This document shows, piece by piece, positions 1-8,837 of a stretch of 64,000 nucleotides of DNA. Each line of letters opens with the position of its first letter. Positions within the stretch are counted from its first letter, which is position 1. Source of the stretch: Marinomonas sargassi (GTDB taxonomy: Bacteria > Pseudomonadota > Gammaproteobacteria > Pseudomonadales > Marinomonadaceae); contig NZ_JAOVZB010000002.1 in the NCBI RefSeq assembly GCF_025716875.1, positions 458,292 through 522,291 on the forward strand, read 5' to 3'. The notes beneath the pieces were generated by a model. That model did not search any database. It saw only the letters and a program-made list of their open reading frames with translations, and was not told the DNA's origin. Both the position numbers and the translations under genes were made by a program.

Positions 1-1
1 A

Positions 2-1897
2 ACTATTCAACAGCTACTCAATGGACAATCTTCCTTAGCCGTCTTCCCTACTGGCTCAGGGAAGTCCCTATGTTATCAATTTACGGCAACTCAACTACCG
101 AATTTAACTCTAGTTATCTCACCCTTGATTGCCTTAATGCACGACCAGCTCGACTTCCTACGCTCTAAGAACATGCCCGCTGCCAGTTTAGACTCCAGCC
201 AAAGCCGAGAAGAAAGCCAAGCTGTAATGGCTGGGGTTCAAAGCGGTCAAATAAAGGTATTGATGATCTCTGTGGAACGTTTTAAAAACGAACGCTTTCG
301 CCGTTTTATTAAAAACATCCCAATTTCCATGCTAGTCGTAGATGAAGCCCACTGTATTTCTGAATGGGGGCATAACTTTCGCCCAGACTATTTAAAACTG
401 CCCTCTTACCAACAAGAGTTAGCCATCCCTTTGGTGCTTTTATTGACGGCAACAGCAACTCGACGCGTACAGCGAGATATGGCGGAAAAGTTCGCTATTC
501 AACCCAACCACATAGTACAAACGGGCTTTTACCGAGAGAATTTGGATATTGAGCTGGTTCAAACTAGCAGTCAGGATAAACTCAAAAAACTAGAGAACCT
601 ACTCGGAAAAAGCCAAGGCGCAAGCATCGTTTATGTGACACAACAACAAACCGCTGAAAGTATTGCCAACCACTTAAAGAGTAATGGTCATTCTGCCATG
701 GCTTACCATGCAGGGCTGGGTAATGATATGCGCAGTGATATACAAGCTCAATTTATGGCAGGAAGCACACGTATTATCGTGGCGACTATTGCTTTTGGGA
801 TGGGGATAGATAAAGCCGACATCCGCCTTGTAGTGCATTTCGATTTGCCCAAGTCCATTGAGAACTATAGCCAAGAAATTGGCCGTGCTGGACGAGATAG
901 CCTACCAAGTCGCTGCGTGTTGCTCGCTAGCTTAGACGGTTTACACACATTAGAAAACTTTGTTTATGGCGATACACCTGAAGCCCATAACATTGCCAAC
1001 TTGCTAAGTATTATTGAAGAACAAAGTGTAGCTGGTGAATGGGAAACACAGTTATACGGCCTATCCAATCAAACGAACATTCGCTCATTGCCTTTAAAGA
1101 CCTTATTAGTTCAATTGGAGTTATTAGGCGCCATCACCCCGAAGTTTAGCTATTACGCTGATGTACGTCTGAAATGGGAGATGGATAGAACAGCCTTCGC
1201 CCAACAGGTTCCCGAACCATGGCAAGCAAGCTATCAAGCGATATTAAAGAACATTCAATACAAAAAAATTTGGGGCACGCCAAATTTCGAGGCGCTTTTT
1301 AATCAATACGATTTATCACGAAGTGATGTTTTACAAGTATTAGAGTTCGCCGCAGAGCAAAATGCCCTTACATTAGAAAGTAAGGGGTTAACAGAAGTCT
1401 ATATGATGAATAAGAGTACTTTTTATCCACAAACACTTTCTTCTCAACTACAAACTTATGTGGAAGAAAAGCAAACCTCCGAAATCGAGCGTATTGCGAC
1501 CATGATTCGCTTCTTTCAACTTGATAGATGTTTGAACCACAATCTGGCGCGATATTTTGGCGACCAAAATGCGCCCACTCACTGCGGCCATTGTTCTGTA
1601 TGTCGCGGAAACGTTCTAACTTTTCTAGATGAACAACAGAGTAGTTTACTGGACGCTAACCAAAACATGTTGAGTGAAGAATCGATCAGAGGCTATGTTG
1701 CAGAATTCGTCGGCCAAGTAAGCAGCAAAAGTCCGACGACAGTAATGACAGAAACACTCATCTGCCGCTTTTTAACAGGCTTATCACAACCTATTTTTAC
1801 CAAGGTAAAAGCAAGACAGTTATCAGGGTTTGGAGTATGTGAAAAGCTTGCTTATGGAGAGGTATTAAATCAAGTGAAAAATTTAAAACATCGCTAA
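2..1897 (+). CDS. recQ: RecQ-family ATP-dependent DNA helicase, 5' end outside the window
   Basis: A 3'-5' DNA helicase acting in recombination and fork repair. The reading frame is open from base 2, so the start codon lies outside. Visible are Walker A (PTGSGKS, about bases 50-70), the DEAH box (VVDEAHCISEWGH, about 334-372), motif VI (QEIGRAGRD, about 875-900) and the RecQ zinc site, one Cys followed by CGHCSVC (about 1528-1600). The ~630 residues seen already exceed the length of E. coli RecQ, so only a short N-terminus is missing. The C-terminal ~70 residues do not look like a standard HRDC domain. Helicase identity is certain; orthology to E. coli RecQ rather than a paralogue is likely. 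Confidence 0.93.
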   Translation, partial: TIQQLLNGQSSLAVFPTGSGKSLCYQFTATQLPNLTLVISPLIALMHDQLDFLRSKNMPAASLDSSQSREESQAVMAGVQSGQIKVLMISVERFKNERFRRFIKNIPISMLVVDEAHCISEWGHNFRPDYLKLPSYQQELAIPLVLLLTATATRRVQRDMAEKFAIQPNHIVQTGFYRENLDIELVQTSSQDKLKKLENLLGKSQGASIVYVTQQQTAESIANHLKSNGHSAMAYHAGLGNDMRSDIQAQFMAGSTRIIVATIAFGMGIDKADIRLVVHFDLPKSIENYSQEIGRAGRDSLPSRCVLLASLDGLHTLENFVYGDTPEAHNIANLLSIIEEQSVAGEWETQLYGLSNQTNIRSLPLKTLLVQLELLGAITPKFSYYADVRLKWEMDRTAFAQQVPEPWQASYQAILKNIQYKKIWGTPNFEALFNQYDLSRSDVLQVLEFAAEQNALTLESKGLTEVYMMNKSTFYPQTLSSQLQTYVEEKQTSEIERIATMIRFFQLDRCLNHNLARYFGDQNAPTHCGHCSVCRGNVLTFLDEQQSSLLDANQNMLSEESIRGYVAEFVGQVSSKSPTTVMTETLICRFLTGLSQPIFTKVKARQLSGFGVCEKLAYGEVLNQVKNLKHR

Positions 1898-1908
1898 CAA
1901 GATAGCAG

Positions 1909-1927
1909 TTAACGACTTAGTCGTTAA
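1909..1927. terminator. short palindrome between convergent genes
   Basis: TTAACGA and TCGTTAA arms flank a 5-base centre between the recQ stop and the convergent VOC gene. There is no clear T-tract, so it is a weak bidirectional terminator candidate. Confidence 0.35.
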
Positions 1928-1931
1928 TAGA

Positions 1932-2318
1932 TCAGTAATTAATAGGTAGCTCCTGATAGACACCCACTTCTACAAGGTTGTTATCAAGATCATTAAAGTA
2001 AACGGATTGCATCGGCCCTTGGGCACCCATTTTCTCCACTGGGCCTTCCAGTATTCTAATATCCTGTTCTTTAAAGTGGGCGATCACATCTTCAATCGCC
2101 CATTTAGAAATCAAGCAAAGATCGCCCGAGCCTTCCAGTGCATGATTACGCAATTCATCCCCCAATAACTGGAAGTTGATTTTTTGATTACCAAATTTCA
2201 CAGCACGTCGCCCATCACCAAAAGTAATGGCTTCCATTTTTAAAACAGTTTCATAAAAAGATACCGCTTTTTCAATGTCCGCTACAGTCAAAACGATATG
2301 GTCAAAATGGCAAATCAT
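1932..2318 (-). CDS. VOC (glyoxalase/dioxygenase fold) protein
   Basis: A single-domain vicinal-oxygen-chelate protein of 128 residues. The first strand carries HIVLTVADIEKAVSFYE, the usual N-terminal VOC signature with a metal-ligand His near residue 7. A second half ends in NDLDNNLVEVGVYQ, where the Glu is the usual last metal ligand. Related small proteins are annotated as glyoxalase or 'virulence protein' in pseudomonads, but the substrate cannot be told from sequence. It is convergent with recQ and has no operon partner, since the next gene upstream is separated by the repeat element at 2421-2708. The fold is confident; the function is unknown. Confidence 0.8.
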   Translation of the reverse strand: MICHFDHIVLTVADIEKAVSFYETVLKMEAITFGDGRRAVKFGNQKINFQLLGDELRNHALEGSGDLCLISKWAIEDVIAHFKEQDIRILEGPVEKMGAQGPMQSVYFNDLDNNLVEVGVYQELPINY

Positions 2319-2420
2319 AGCCCTGCATTACCTCTTTCAGGCCATTTAAAGAATAGCTATCATGCTACAACGATTCCTCAGAAAAACAAGTCAATCCGCC
2401 CTTCTCTTTACATAAAGACG

Positions 2421-2708
2421 CTAGGGAAGATACGAACAAGTCCACTGGCTTCAGCGTGTGGATAAACCTTTATTATTCGAGGCAAGTTTCGCCGTCCAAT
2501 ATTGAACATATTGGCAAGAAGCTTAACAAAGAATAAAAAGAGTTTAGCCCACGCCCTTCGGGTCTTTCAGAGAAACGGTCTCTCTAGATTAATAGTGGTC
2601 AAAAGTAAGAGCGATTGAAAGGTATTTACATTCCTGCTCACTCTTGCCTTGATAGGTCATTTCTCTGATAAGACTGAAGTTCAGAAGACTTATTCATACC
2701 TTCCCTAG
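2421..2708. mobile_element. MITE-like inverted-repeat element, copy A
   Basis: A 288-bp non-coding element whose ends are imperfect terminal inverted repeats of about 34 bp: CTAGGGAAGATACGAACAAG on the left, and CTAGGGAAGGTATGAATAAG reading inward from the right. The TIRs continue into a GGCTTCAG/GAACTTCAG block. Inside is a large imperfect hairpin (GAGAAACGGTCTCT and GGTCATTTCTCT arms around a TCAAAAGTAAGAG stem). A second copy lies inverted at 16618-16903, with roughly 20 differences by eye. Both ends sit in CTA(G), consistent with duplication of a TA target. No transposase is encoded. The parent transposon is not identified. Confidence 0.75.
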
Positions 2709-2984
2709 GTCAAGTTCATTTTTAATCAGCTTTTCTTTCTGCTTTCTGCTCAATTGTTTAATACGGTATTCCAGTTTCAGTGCGTCGCTTTTAGAACCTA
2801 TAAATTGCTGCCATACCAGCTCAAGGGGACCTTTACCTTTTAGGTAGCGGGAACCTCGTTTATTCGCCCCAGAGTGCTCTTTAAAGCGCCTTTCAACATC
2901 TGTACTGATACCTGTATACAAGGTATCTAAACGTGTTTTGATAACATAAACATGCCAATGTTCTCTGTCTTCTTTCATCGCCAT
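2694..2984 (-). CDS. GIY-YIG domain protein (UPF0213/YhbQ family)
   Basis: A 96-residue single-domain GIY-YIG protein. The signature reads as HVYVIKTRLDTLYTGISTD at residues 10-28, followed by an Arg-containing helix (DVERRFKEH) and the family's WQQF and EYRIKQLSRKQK blocks. Members are presumed DNA nucleases, but the cellular role is unclear. It lies 5 bases downstream of the MFS gene on the same strand and is probably cotranscribed with it. The last four sense codons (LGKV) and the TGA stop are supplied by the terminal inverted repeat of the element at 2421-2708, so the native C-terminus was probably different. Confidence 0.85.
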   Translation of the reverse strand: MAMKEDREHWHVYVIKTRLDTLYTGISTDVERRFKEHSGANKRGSRYLKGKGPLELVWQQFIGSKSDALKLEYRIKQLSRKQKEKLIKNELDLGKV

Positions 2985-2989
2985 AGTAT

Positions 2990-4213
2990 TTAGACAGCTT
3001 TCATGACTTGACGTTTATTCGATACAATTAAAAGCAGCTGCACCAATACGCACAGTATCACCAAACAAATACAAAGTAAGTTAGTACCTTTCCAGCCTAT
3101 GCTCGAAATTAACAACGCAGGTGTCATGGCTCCTGCCATAGCAAATAGGGCAATTCCTGTTTCTCCCACACCTTGTAACTTTTTAGCACTTTTATTGCCT
3201 TCCAAAACGACAGAGATATAAGCGCTACCACTTACATAGGTGAAGTTCCATGCTAGTCCAAGTGTAATTAACGACACCAGAATAGAGGCATAGCCATCAG
3301 CAAAAAGGTTAATCAAAAAAGTCGCCATAAATAGAGCAAGCCCCGTAAAAATAACTTTCTGATGGCCAAGCTTACCTACTAAAAAACCAGATAAAAAAGA
3401 AGGTGCGAACATAGCAACAACATGCCACTGTATGGCCATAGCAGAATGGTCAAAATGCACATGAAGATGGTGCATTTGTAATGATGATTGGATCATCACT
3501 AAGTTCATTAGGCCGAAACCAAGAGCACCAGATAAAACAGCAACAAAAAACAAAGGCGATACATTCGTCAGAAAATTAGGAGCATCGGTGCTTATTTTAC
3601 TGTCACTAGTATTAACTTTTTTATCCATTATTTCCTTAGGAAGTAGCGCAATAATCAGTATATTCACTGCGGCAAGCGCAACCAAAGCCATATAACATAA
3701 GGCAAACAAGGGAAAGCCATCCACTTCGCGGAAGGTACTACCAATATAAGGGCCGAGCACAGCAGACACCAAGCCACCAGCGATCACTAATGACACGGCT
3801 CTAGTTTTGGTTTTTCCAACCAGGTTATCCACCGCCGCAAAACGATAATAGTTAGTACAAGCCATGGATATACCAAGTAGAGAATGGGCAAGCATCAATG
3901 CGATAAAAGAGTTTTCCATCACCGCGTGATAACCCACCAAACCTGCACTAGCCAAACCTAAAGCCCCCACTACGAAACCAAACTTACGACCTTTCCTTGT
4001 CATCAAGACAGACACGGGATAAGTCGCCAGCAACATACATAAGAATTGCATGCCATAGGGCAAGGTAGCCCAACCTTCACTTGGAGCAATAAGTAAGCCT
4101 ACCGTGGCTGCCACAGTGACGGAAATAACCGCAGAAGTGGCATTAAGAGACTGACATAAGAAATATAAATAAACGTATTTAGGCAGTGATGATGTCGCTT
4201 CCGTTGAAGACAT
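2990..4213 (-). CDS. major facilitator superfamily transporter
   Basis: A 407-residue inner-membrane transporter with about 12 hydrophobic helices in two six-helix halves, split by a polar loop near residues 200-225 (KEIMDKKVNTSDSK). The loop between helices 2 and 3 carries TRKGRKFGFVVG, a form of the MFS motif A. The start was placed at MSSTEA because AGGAAACGAA precedes that ATG; an upstream in-frame ATG has no ribosome site. The substrate is not evident; unassigned MFS pumps of this size include drug exporters. It overlaps no gene and heads a likely two-gene unit with the GIY-YIG gene. Confidence 0.85.
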   Translation of the reverse strand: MSSTEATSSLPKYVYLYFLCQSLNATSAVISVTVAATVGLLIAPSEGWATLPYGMQFLCMLLATYPVSVLMTRKGRKFGFVVGALGLASAGLVGYHAVMENSFIALMLAHSLLGISMACTNYYRFAAVDNLVGKTKTRAVSLVIAGGLVSAVLGPYIGSTFREVDGFPLFALCYMALVALAAVNILIIALLPKEIMDKKVNTSDSKISTDAPNFLTNVSPLFFVAVLSGALGFGLMNLVMIQSSLQMHHLHVHFDHSAMAIQWHVVAMFAPSFLSGFLVGKLGHQKVIFTGLALFMATFLINLFADGYASILVSLITLGLAWNFTYVSGSAYISVVLEGNKSAKKLQGVGETGIALFAMAGAMTPALLISSIGWKGTNLLCICLVILCVLVQLLLIVSNKRQVMKAV

Positions 4214-4369
4214 TTCGTTTCCTATAATTAGGTTAATAATCAAATAATTCTACAATGAGCGATAATCTAATAACTCACGCGGTTTCGCACTGTTTTAAGA
4301 ATATCGGCTTTTGCGTCTTGTTAGTAGATAGATACAAGCATACTCAATATACCTGCCATACTTAGCACT

Positions 4370-4981
4370 CTAATCAATCACTATCATGATTAAAGTGAGC
4401 CCTGTAACAACCCCCATCACAATATTAAATATTCTTTGCCGTTTCACATTGGTTAATAAGCGGCGAATACTCGTTCCTAGCCCAACCCAGATAGAAATTG
4501 TTGGCAAATTCACACAAGTAAAAACACACACTATCCAAATGCCTGACTGGGCATACAGCTCCCCAGGAATAGCGAAAGTACTAATGGCACTAATCGCCAT
4601 CATCCATGCTTTAGGATTAACGAATTGAAACAGAGCAGCTTGCCACCAGCGCATGGGCTCAGATTTGGCAGTCTGCTCTTGCGAAAAGTTCGTCACGGGA
4701 GCGGACGCAATCTTCCACGCTAGAAATAGAAGGTAAGCCCCACCTAGCCATTTCAACAGTACATATAAAGGCGGATACCATAGAAATAAGCCCCCCACTC
4801 CTAACAACACTGCTGTCACCAAAGTAGCGACACCAACGCTGATGCCCAACATGTGAGGCAAAGTACGAATAAAGCCAAACTGAGCCCCAGACGCCAATAG
4901 CATAATATTATTGGGCCCAGGGGTGCCTGACATAACAAACGCAAATAAAGCCACTGCCAATAAATAAGACCAGTCTATCAT
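4370..4981 (-). CDS. LysE/RhtB-family amino acid exporter
   Basis: An inner-membrane exporter of 203 residues with the family's N-terminal signature SGTPGPNNIMLLASGAQFG at about 18-36 and six hydrophobic segments. QFVNPKAWMMAISA near residues 119-132 is the second typical LysE block. Such proteins export amino acids or analogues such as threonine, homoserine lactone, lysine and arginine; the substrate here is unknown. It follows the DUF1127 gene by 12 bases and both are divergent from a MocR-type regulator with operator-like repeats between them, so PLP-regulator control of export is a reasonable inference. Confidence 0.88.
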   Translation of the reverse strand: MIDWSYLLAVALFAFVMSGTPGPNNIMLLASGAQFGFIRTLPHMLGISVGVATLVTAVLLGVGGLFLWYPPLYVLLKWLGGAYLLFLAWKIASAPVTNFSQEQTAKSEPMRWWQAALFQFVNPKAWMMAISAISTFAIPGELYAQSGIWIVCVFTCVNLPTISIWVGLGTSIRRLLTNVKRQRIFNIVMGVVTGLTLIMIVID

Positions 4982-4993
4982 GACTAGATACCC

Positions 4994-5185
4994 CTACTTT
5001 TTCACTTTTGAAAGTACATCTTGAGTAAAACCATACAGGGTAGCTTGAGCAACTTCTTTATTACGACACTCAGAACTGATACCTACATCAGATAGCTCAT
5101 GTGTAGTTAAACGCGCTAACCTTTTACGGCTACGGAAACGCACCACACACTGTTGGATATGAACAAATAAACTAATTATTAACAT
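4994..5185 (-). CDS. DUF1127 (YjiS-like) small protein
   Basis: A 63-residue basic protein with a hydrophobic N-terminus and the DUF1127 core RLARLTTHELSDVGISSECR. The start was set at the ATG (MLIISLF) 7 bases after AAGGAG; a GTG seven codons earlier lacks a ribosome site. DUF1127 proteins are small Arg-rich helical proteins; some are linked to RNA binding or phosphate and carbon responses in alphaproteobacteria, but no general function is set. It is first in a two-gene unit with the LysE gene. Confidence 0.8.
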   Translation of the reverse strand: MLIISLFVHIQQCVVRFRSRKRLARLTTHELSDVGISSECRNKEVAQATLYGFTQDVLSKVKK

Positions 5186-5294
5186 AACCTTCTCCTTAAA
5201 TTTCACTGGTCACCTATCAGTACAAATAAAAGCCTATATTCTCAATCTGCCCTGATGTGTATGAGTGATTACTTTAACGAAAAGCGAATATTCA

Positions 5295-5381
5295 ATACAG
5301 ATGTAGAAAATTGCTATTTAAACCATACAGAAGACAAGAAAATCTCTCTGTATGGTAAAAGAAATCCACATCTGTATGGTT
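5295..5381. promoter_or_regulatory. operator array for the MocR-type regulator
   Basis: Four copies of one box lie in the divergent intergenic region: ATACAGATGT (5295-5304), CCATACAGA (5323-5331), TCTGTATGGT (5347-5356) and TCTGTATGGTT (5371-5381). The first two are in one orientation 30 bases apart; the last two are in the other, 24 bases apart. MocR/PdxR proteins are known to bind spaced repeats beside their own gene. The repeats are seen directly; the protein that binds is inferred. Confidence 0.7.
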
Positions 5382-5452
5382 AATAGGTGTTCAAATTCGT
5401 TCTACAATAAATACTCCATTTGAAATTCCGGTTATGTCTTCTAGGAGAAATC

Positions 5453-6868
5453 ATGGCGCTATATAAAGAACTTGCTCAACGTTTACGAGATCACATTCAG
5501 CATGATTTTTATAAGCAAGGTGACAAGCTTCCCTCTGTACGCCAATTAGCACAAGAACACAGTGTTAGTATTTCCACCGTACAAGAGGCTTATCGACAAC
5601 TGGAGCAAGATAGACTCGTCGAAGCAAAGCCGAAATCGGGGTATTTTGTTTGCCGAACGGAAGGCGGGAGTCTACCCAGCATTTCTCGACCTCCACAGAG
5701 ACCCTTAGAAGTGTCTCAGTGGGAGGAGGTCCTCAATATGCTCATGATTCGAGCAAGCCAAAAGGGCGTACAGTTGCAACATGCTATGCCAGATATGCGA
5801 GCTCCGACCCTAAAACCTTTATTAAAGACCTTATCTGATCTATCTAAGCACAAACCTGAACTTGGTTTAGGGTATTCAGATATTCGGGGCTCCGAAGCCC
5901 TGCGCACTCAGTTATGCCGACTAGCGGTGGCGTCAGGCTGTCAATTACACCCCGACGATCTTGTTATCACTTCAGGCTGCCAAGAAGCTATTTCGGTGTG
6001 TTTAAGAGCCGTAACTTCGCCCGGTGACATAGTAGCCATAGAATCACCGAGCTTTTACGGTTCTATGCAAGCGATTAAAGCAGCCAACTTGAAAGCCATG
6101 GAAATTCCAACTCATCCAGAAACAGGTATGAGTATCGAAGCACTTGAACTGGCACTAGATCAATGGCCAATCAAAACCATTTTTGTCACTCCGACTTGTA
6201 ATAACCCAATGGGTTACACCATGCCAGATGAGAAAAAAGAACAACTCTATAAGCTGGCACAGGCCTATGACATCACCATTATTGAAGATGATATTTATGG
6301 GGACATCTCATATCAGTTCCCTCGCCCGAGAAGCATAAAATCATTTGATACGGATGGTCGGGTTCTATTGTGCTCCTCTTTTTCTAAGTCTATTGCACCG
6401 GGTATTAGAGTCGGTTGGATAGCGCCGGGGCGTTATAGAGACAGAGTGACTCATATCAAATACGTAAGCAGTTCTATGTGCCCTGTTTTCCCGCAATTAG
6501 CGATCGAGAAGTTCATCCGCTTAGGAGGTTACAACAAGCACATTCGTCAAATGCGCCATCAATACGAACCGCAAAGGGACCATTTACTCAAAGCGATCAA
6601 AGACTACTTCCCAAGCAATACAAGGGTAAGTTTCCCACAAGGCAGTTTCATTCTTTGGGTAGAACTGGATAACGACATAGATACGATGAAACTGATAGAA
6701 AGCTGCCGTAAAGTCGGTGTCGGCTTTGCACCTGGTCCTTTATTCTCAGCAACAGGAAAATACCGAAACTGCTTTAGGCTAAATTTCAGTGAACAAAACA
6801 CTCATAGGAGAGAAGAAGCTATTAAATTGCTGGCAAAGGAAATTAAAGCGTTTTCAAAGGCTGAATAG
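5453..6868 (+). CDS. MocR-type regulator: GntR winged helix fused to an aminotransferase fold
   Basis: A 471-residue PLP-dependent transcription factor. Residues ~1-70 are a GntR winged helix (KLPSVRQLAQEHSVSISTVQEAYRQL). Residues ~100-465 are a fold-type-I aminotransferase domain with TPTCNNPMGYTMP and the PLP lysine K312 in SSFSKSIAPGIRVGW. The start was chosen at the ATG after AGGAGAAATC; an in-frame ATG 33 bases earlier lacks a ribosome site. It is divergent from the DUF1127-LysE pair, with the box array at 5295-5381 between them. Known relatives respond to PLP or amino compounds (PdxR, GabR, TauR); the effector here is unknown. Confidence 0.9.
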   Translation: MALYKELAQRLRDHIQHDFYKQGDKLPSVRQLAQEHSVSISTVQEAYRQLEQDRLVEAKPKSGYFVCRTEGGSLPSISRPPQRPLEVSQWEEVLNMLMIRASQKGVQLQHAMPDMRAPTLKPLLKTLSDLSKHKPELGLGYSDIRGSEALRTQLCRLAVASGCQLHPDDLVITSGCQEAISVCLRAVTSPGDIVAIESPSFYGSMQAIKAANLKAMEIPTHPETGMSIEALELALDQWPIKTIFVTPTCNNPMGYTMPDEKKEQLYKLAQAYDITIIEDDIYGDISYQFPRPRSIKSFDTDGRVLLCSSFSKSIAPGIRVGWIAPGRYRDRVTHIKYVSSSMCPVFPQLAIEKFIRLGGYNKHIRQMRHQYEPQRDHLLKAIKDYFPSNTRVSFPQGSFILWVELDNDIDTMKLIESCRKVGVGFAPGPLFSATGKYRNCFRLNFSEQNTHRREEAIKLLAKEIKAFSKAE

Positions 6869-6924
6869 TTATTAAGAAAGGATTAGAGTCTAAAAAAGAC
6901 TATAGAGATATTTGGCATATAAAA

Positions 6925-7278
6925 TCATACAAGAATGGCAATAATAGTTCCTAATGTGCCAATACCTTTTGCCACTTTGCCTGCAAAATAAGCATCGTCA
7001 GTTTTTTCTTCCGCTTCAGTTTTCACTTCCACTTCTTCAACCACCTCTTCTTCTACTTCACTAGGCTTATCAAAACCAAGGAAACCATAAGCAAAAGACT
7101 TAACGTTATCTTCCAATGCTGGTGCGTCTGAGTCCGCTTCTTTAGTGGCCGTAGGTTTTACATTTAGACCTTTATCACTATCCGACTCCACTGCTTGAGG
7201 CAATTTGGCGGCAGCCGTTTTCGATGCACTCGTAGCGTATGGATTACTCGCTGCAGAATTTAGAGGTGATATAGACAT
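6925..7278 (-). CDS. hypothetical protein with acidic centre and hydrophobic C-terminus
   Basis: A 117-residue protein of no recognised family. The N-terminal 60 residues are Ser/Ala/Thr-rich and probably disordered. A block VKSFAYGFLGFDKPSEV (about 64-80) is followed by an acidic run of Glu and Val. The C-terminus, DDAYFAGKVAKGIGTLGTII and on, has a glycine-spaced hydrophobic helix. Similar layouts (KSFAYG, acidic spacer, Y.AG then a hydrophobic end) are dimly recalled from short pseudomonad hypotheticals, so it may be a conserved but unnamed family. It stands alone, convergent with the MocR gene. Confidence 0.6.
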   Translation of the reverse strand: MSISPLNSAASNPYATSASKTAAAKLPQAVESDSDKGLNVKPTATKEADSDAPALEDNVKSFAYGFLGFDKPSEVEEEVVEEVEVKTEAEEKTDDAYFAGKVAKGIGTLGTIIAILV

Positions 7279-7593
7279 AATACAAGACCTAAATAACGTT
7301 TACAGACTCTGTGTTTTCGAACTCGTGCTCAATGGGCTGAGTATTAATTCTCAAGTACCTTAATATCGGCATATACAGGCATAACTTAAGGCCTAGTTTA
7401 GGCAATTACTGCGAACGATTCAAACAAACTGTTTATTTTTCAAACCATAAAAACAAAAAGCTGACCTAATGGTCGAGAAAGTGTTTGAAATCATTACATT
7501 TTTTAAAAATTCTTTTTAGAAAAATAGTTTAAAAAATGATAAGTTGAATTAAATTCAAATCCACATTATTTCCTATTTTGAGGGGAGAGCACT
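7279..7593. other. 315-base AT-rich divergent intergenic region
   Basis: This separates the divergent hypothetical gene and the DHH gene. It must hold promoters for both. The stretch 7496-7560 is strongly AT-rich. GAGGGGAGAG at 7580-7589 is the ribosome site that sets the TTG start of the DHH gene. No repeat or RNA was recognised. Confidence 0.5.
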
Positions 7594-8544
7594 TTGTCTA
7601 CTATTTCTACCAGTAATAAGAAATACCGTTTAGTAACTCGCAGTGATTTTGATGGCCTAGTCTGTGCCGTACTCCTAAAGGAATTAGACCTAATTGATGA
7701 CATTAAATTTGTTCATCCGAAAGATATGCAAGATGGCACTATCGACATCACAGAAAAAGATATTACAACCAACCTGCCCTATGTACCGGGCTGTTTCATT
7801 GCGTTTGACCATCACCTTAGCGAAGTAACTCGTAGCGAAGGAAATAAACAAGACAATCATATTATTGATCCTAATGCACCTTCCGCTGCCCGCGTTGTTT
7901 ACGACTATTATGGTGGCGCAGAAAGATTCCCAGCAGCATGGTCTGACATGATGGCAGCGGTTGATAAAGCCGATGCTGCGCAATTCAGTGAAGGCGAGAT
8001 CCTTAACCCAACTGACTGGGTGTTATTAAACTACCTTATGGATAGCCGTACCGGTTTAGGTCGCTTCCGTGATTTCCGTATTTCTAATTACCAATTAATG
8101 ATGGAGTTAATCGATTACTGTCGAGATCACACTATCACGGAAATACTCGCCCTCCCTGACGTTAAAGAACGTGTCAATGTATACCAAGAACACGCTGAAA
8201 AGTTCACCGAACAAGTTGCTCGTTGCGCTACCGTACATAATAACTTAGTCGTTCTAGACTTAAGAAATGAAGAAGTCATTTATGCGGGTAACCGTTTCAT
8301 GATTTATGCCTTGTACCCTCAATGTAATATTTCTATTCATGTTTTATGGGGCTTGAAAAAACAAAATACTGTTTTCGCCATTGGTAAATCTATTTTAGAT
8401 AGAAGCTCAAAAACCAATGTTGGTGAGCTATGCCTTAAATATGGCGGTGGTGGACACCAAGCAGCAGGAACTTGTCAGGTTGATAACGACAAAGCTAAGC
8501 AAACACAACTAGCTCTAATACAGTCAATCAATCAAGACGGCTAG
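7594..8544 (+). CDS. DHH-family phosphoesterase
   Basis: A 316-residue two-domain phosphoesterase. The N-terminal DHH domain has SDFDGLVCAVLL (metal Asp18 and Asp20), the DHH triad at 72-74 (FDHHLSE) and DKADAAQF near 132. The C-terminal DHHA1-type domain ends in KYGGGGHQAAGTC, the substrate-binding glycine/His motif. The family includes NrnA-type oligonucleotide and pAp phosphatases and 'exopolyphosphatase-related' proteins; which substrate applies here is not clear. Translation starts at TTG, supported by a near-perfect AGGGGAGA ribosome site. Followed by a terminator, so probably monocistronic. Confidence 0.85.
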   Translation: MSTISTSNKKYRLVTRSDFDGLVCAVLLKELDLIDDIKFVHPKDMQDGTIDITEKDITTNLPYVPGCFIAFDHHLSEVTRSEGNKQDNHIIDPNAPSAARVVYDYYGGAERFPAAWSDMMAAVDKADAAQFSEGEILNPTDWVLLNYLMDSRTGLGRFRDFRISNYQLMMELIDYCRDHTITEILALPDVKERVNVYQEHAEKFTEQVARCATVHNNLVVLDLRNEEVIYAGNRFMIYALYPQCNISIHVLWGLKKQNTVFAIGKSILDRSSKTNVGELCLKYGGGGHQAAGTCQVDNDKAKQTQLALIQSINQDG

Positions 8545-8560
8545 TTTAAATTCCTACAAT

Positions 8561-8595
8561 AAAAAGGGGCTAACTTGTATCAGTAGCCCTTTTTA
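8561..8595 (+). terminator. Rho-independent terminator after the DHH gene
   Basis: AAAAAGGGGCTA and TAGCCCTTTTT form a stem around an 11-base loop, ending in a T-run. Confidence 0.8.
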
Positions 8596-8723
8596 AATTA
8601 TATTCTTTTAATAACACCCACCTACAATAGCTTTCGCTTCCAGTTCTCCAGATATATTCAATTCACCATAAACTCTTGCCATAAATGTAAATAAACGAAA
8701 ATTCCCTTCCATGAATTGTGAAT

Positions 8724-8776
8724 AAAAAGTGATACTTTTTACATTCAAAAGTACTTAATAACAAAATAGTTATAAT
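8724..8776 (+). promoter_or_regulatory. candidate promoter and operator of the RND operon
   Basis: A perfect palindromic block AAAAAGTGATACTTTTT (8724-8740) is followed by another ACTT/AAGT pair, then TATAAT at 8771-8776. No good -35 was seen at the right spacing. The palindrome could be a repressor site, but no regulator gene adjoins the operon. Confidence 0.4.
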
Positions 8777-8837
8777 CATCTCAGCACTGGTATTAGGTAT
8801 GGCGTTAACTCACGTATTGAGAAGGGTAACCTAGATA

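Noticed and set aside
2421..2708. Element considered as a small RNA gene or REP-type palindrome cluster
   Set aside because: Long terminal inverted repeats, a second inverted copy and TA flanks fit a MITE better; no promoter was seen to support an RNA gene.
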